A DNA stretch of 64,000 bases from Pontibacillus chungwhensis BH030062 (lineage in GTDB: Bacteria; Bacillota; Bacilli; Bacillales; BH030062). How positions within the stretch are numbered: position 1 is the stretch's first letter; each line of letters opens with the position of its first letter. The stretch spans positions 372,001-436,000 of the forward strand of contig NZ_AVBG01000001.1 in assembly GCF_000770675.1 (NCBI RefSeq), read 5' to 3'. Of this stretch, positions 62,395 through 64,000 are shown piece by piece. Below the pieces are notes generated by a model. The model saw only the letters and a list, made by a program, of their open reading frames with translations, was not told the origin of the DNA and searched no databases. A program made the translations under genes and the position numbers.

Positions 62395-63435
62395 TTATAA
62401 GGTTGTAATCCTTTGTTCTAACCAAGACTTCGTAGAACCGGTATAGATATGGGGTTTCCCATCTAGTTGATAGGTTTCTTTAGCACCTAAAAGCATCATG
62501 GCAATCTTAAACTCTTCGTGCACATGATCTACTTTCTTAATTAAGGTCTCAAGATCATCTTTCATCAAGGTTCTAAGAAGTTGGCCAGCCATACCAAATG
62601 CGTTAGCACCCAATACGAATGATTTCGCTCCATCCAAGCCGTCACGCATTCCACCAGAAGCAATTACATTACATTCAGGGAAAACGCTTTTCACTTCTTT
62701 GATAGACGTCACGGTAGGGATTCCCCATCCATTATAAGATTCAAGAGGTTGTCTTCTCCGTTTATTCTCAACATTAGAGAAGTTTGTCCCCCCCTTACCT
62801 CCTACATCAATATAGGAGACCCCTATTTCTTTTAACTGACGGGTAGTTTCCTGTGAAATACCAAACCCAACTTCTTTTAGTATAACTGGAACCTCTACAG
62901 ATTTTACGATTTCTTCTATTTGCTCTAATCGAGTTGTAAAATCTCTATCTCCTTCAGGCATAATTAATTCTTGCAACACATTTAAATGGATCTGCAACGC
63001 GTTGGCTTCTAACATGTCAACAGCAAGCTTAGCTTGATCAAGTGTTGCTTCACTTCCAACGTTAGCAAAGACGATTCCGTCTGGATTCTCTTGTCTTACG
63101 ACTTGATAACTCTTCATTTCTCTTTCATCTTTAAGAGCAGACATTTGAGATCCTACAGCAAGCGCGATTCCTGTTTCCTTTGCAGCTATTGCAAGGTCAC
63201 GGTTTATCGCTTCTGTCTTCTCTCCGCCTCCTCCGGTCATTGCATTTACAAAAAGAGGCGAACTTAAGGTAAGTTCGCCTAATTGAGTCTGCAATGAAAT
63301 ATCGTCCCAATGAATATCCGTCAAACTTTGATGAATAATTTCCATCTCATCAAAGCTATTAACGCCAAGATCCTCACGGGAAAGTGCATGTCTAATATGC
63401 TCAAGTTTTCTCTTAGATCGACTCAATAATATCAC
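62395..63435 (-). CDS. fni: Type 2 isopentenyl-diphosphate delta-isomerase
   Basis: This FMN- and NADPH-dependent isomerase converts IPP to DMAPP. It has 346 residues with RKLEHIRHALS, FVNAMTGGGGEKTEAINRDL, VGSQMSALKD, VGGKGGTNFSNVEN and ASGGMRDGLDGAKSFVLGAN. It supplies precursors for the heptaprenyl chain made by HepS/HepT. It lies 12 bases after the S1-like gene. Confidence 0.95.
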   Translation of the reverse strand: MILLSRSKRKLEHIRHALSREDLGVNSFDEMEIIHQSLTDIHWDDISLQTQLGELTLSSPLFVNAMTGGGGEKTEAINRDLAIAAKETGIALAVGSQMSALKDEREMKSYQVVRQENPDGIVFANVGSEATLDQAKLAVDMLEANALQIHLNVLQELIMPEGDRDFTTRLEQIEEIVKSVEVPVILKEVGFGISQETTRQLKEIGVSYIDVGGKGGTNFSNVENKRRRQPLESYNGWGIPTVTSIKEVKSVFPECNVIASGGMRDGLDGAKSFVLGANAFGMAGQLLRTLMKDDLETLIKKVDHVHEEFKIAMMLLGAKETYQLDGKPHIYTGSTKSWLEQRITTL

Positions 63436-63447
63436 CGAATTTGTAGT

Positions 63448-64000
63448 TTATTTTAGTTTGTTTAGTTTGTCACCAATAAAATCACCTAATTGAAAGCCAC
63501 CATCGTCATCTCTTGTATATTGTTCTACTTGCTGACGATCTTGATCAGCTTCAATTTCTTTAATACTTAGTGAAATTCGTTTTTCATCTTCGTTTACATC
63601 CAGCACTTTAACTTTAATATCTTGACCTTCCTCAAGAACTTCCTGAGGGGTACCAATGTGCTGCTTAGAAATCTGAGAAATGTGTACAAGACCTTCAACT
63701 CCAGGAAGAAGTTCAACAAAGGCACCAAAGTTAACCAAACGGCGAACTTTACCTTCTAGTATATCTCCTGGACGAATCTTATCTCCAACCTGGTCCCAAG
63801 GTCCAGGAAGTGTGTCTTTAAGAGAAAGTGAAATTCGTTCATTGTCTCGGTCTACAGAAAGAACACGTACTTGAATTTTTTGTCCTTCCTCTACCACATC
63901 GGAAGCTTTATCGACATGCTCATGAGCAAGCTGAGAGATGTGTACAAGCCCATCTACTCCACCAATGTCTACGAAAGCACCAAAATCAGTTAAGCGTTGT
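63448..64000 (-). CDS. rpsA: S1-domain RNA-binding protein, ribosomal S1 homolog (YpfD), 5' part outside the window
   Basis: This is the C-terminal 184 residues of an S1-repeat protein. Two S1 domains are visible: [20 protein letters not shown] at the window edge and [20 protein letters not shown] further on, each followed by [16 protein letters not shown] or [16 protein letters not shown]. The frame runs through the right edge, so the start is missing. Firmicute S1 homologs have four to five repeats. Confidence 0.93.
   Translation of the reverse strand, partial: QRLTDFGAFVDIGGVDGLVHISQLAHEHVDKASDVVEEGQKIQVRVLSVDRDNERISLSLKDTLPGPWDQVGDKIRPGDILEGKVRRLVNFGAFVELLPGVEGLVHISQISKQHIGTPQEVLEEGQDIKVKVLDVNEDEKRISLSIKEIEADQDRQQVEQYTRDDDGGFQLGDFIGDKLNKLK

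Overview
The window is a chromosomal segment of a low-GC, endospore-forming Bacillaceae bacterium. It carries spoIVA, spoVIF, a cotD-type coat gene, small acid-soluble spore protein (SASP)-like genes, MtrB/TRAP, GpsB and a menaquinol:cytochrome c reductase. Gene order largely follows the Bacillus subtilis ypsC-gpsB ... rpsA(ypfD) segment, apart from insertions and losses. The halophilic/marine relatives (Halobacillus, Pontibacillus, Virgibacillus type) are my best guess from sequence style; I cannot prove the genus.

Layout. 1-3 kb: 3' part of a ba3-type oxidase subunit I and an M32 carboxypeptidase. 3-6.9 kb: ypsC, RNase P RNA, gpsB, ypsA, cotD, cdd. 7-10.2 kb: an RND-family exporter. 10.2-11.8 kb: an ECF sigma operon of the sigY type, with small membrane anti-sigma proteins, an amber-interrupted yxlE-like gene and a ybjQ-like gene. 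11.9-18.9 kb: small forespore-type genes, yppE, yppC, recU, ponA, nth, dnaD. 19-33.3 kb: asnS, aspB, ypmB, ypmA, a degenerate metallo-beta-lactamase-fold protein, dinG, panDCB, birA, cca, bshA, mgsA, dapB, ypjD. 33.4-42.1 kb: ypjC, a YugP-type protease, ypjB, ypjA, qcrCBA, ypiFBA and a degenerate amidohydrolase-like gene. 42.2-48.4 kb: aroA, tyrA, hisC, aroH, aroB, aroC, without the trp genes usually nested between aroH and hisC. 48.5-53.4 kb: cheR, ndk, hepT, menG, hepS, mtrB, hbs. 53.8-64 kb: spoIVA, a 1-kb repeat-rich gap, yphF, yphE, spoVIF, gpsA, der, the YIEGIA gene pair, yphA, ypzI, fni and the 3' part of the S1-like gene.

How the genes connect. qcrABC plus heptaprenyl diphosphate synthase (hepS/hepT) and menG make and use menaquinone. 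aroC-B-H-hisC-tyrA-aroA form an aromatic/histidine block. panBCD-birA-cca-bshA-mgsA-dapB is a tightly packed operon with several 1-30 bp overlaps. Sporulation control appears as sigma-E, sigma-K and forespore sigma-like promoters read from the sequence.

Points for a second look: (i) a 10-bp anti-Shine-Dalgarno arm upstream of spoVIF with a mother-cell-type -10 inside the loop, so read-through and sporulation transcripts would be translated differently; (ii) two inverted-repeat-bounded elements between spoIVA and yphF that share a 66-bp structured core (60/66 identical) but have different terminal arms; (iii) the TAG codon inside the yxlE-like gene; (iv) missing bshB1, trp and folE at their usual places; (v) two enzyme-fold proteins that seem to have lost their metal ligands.
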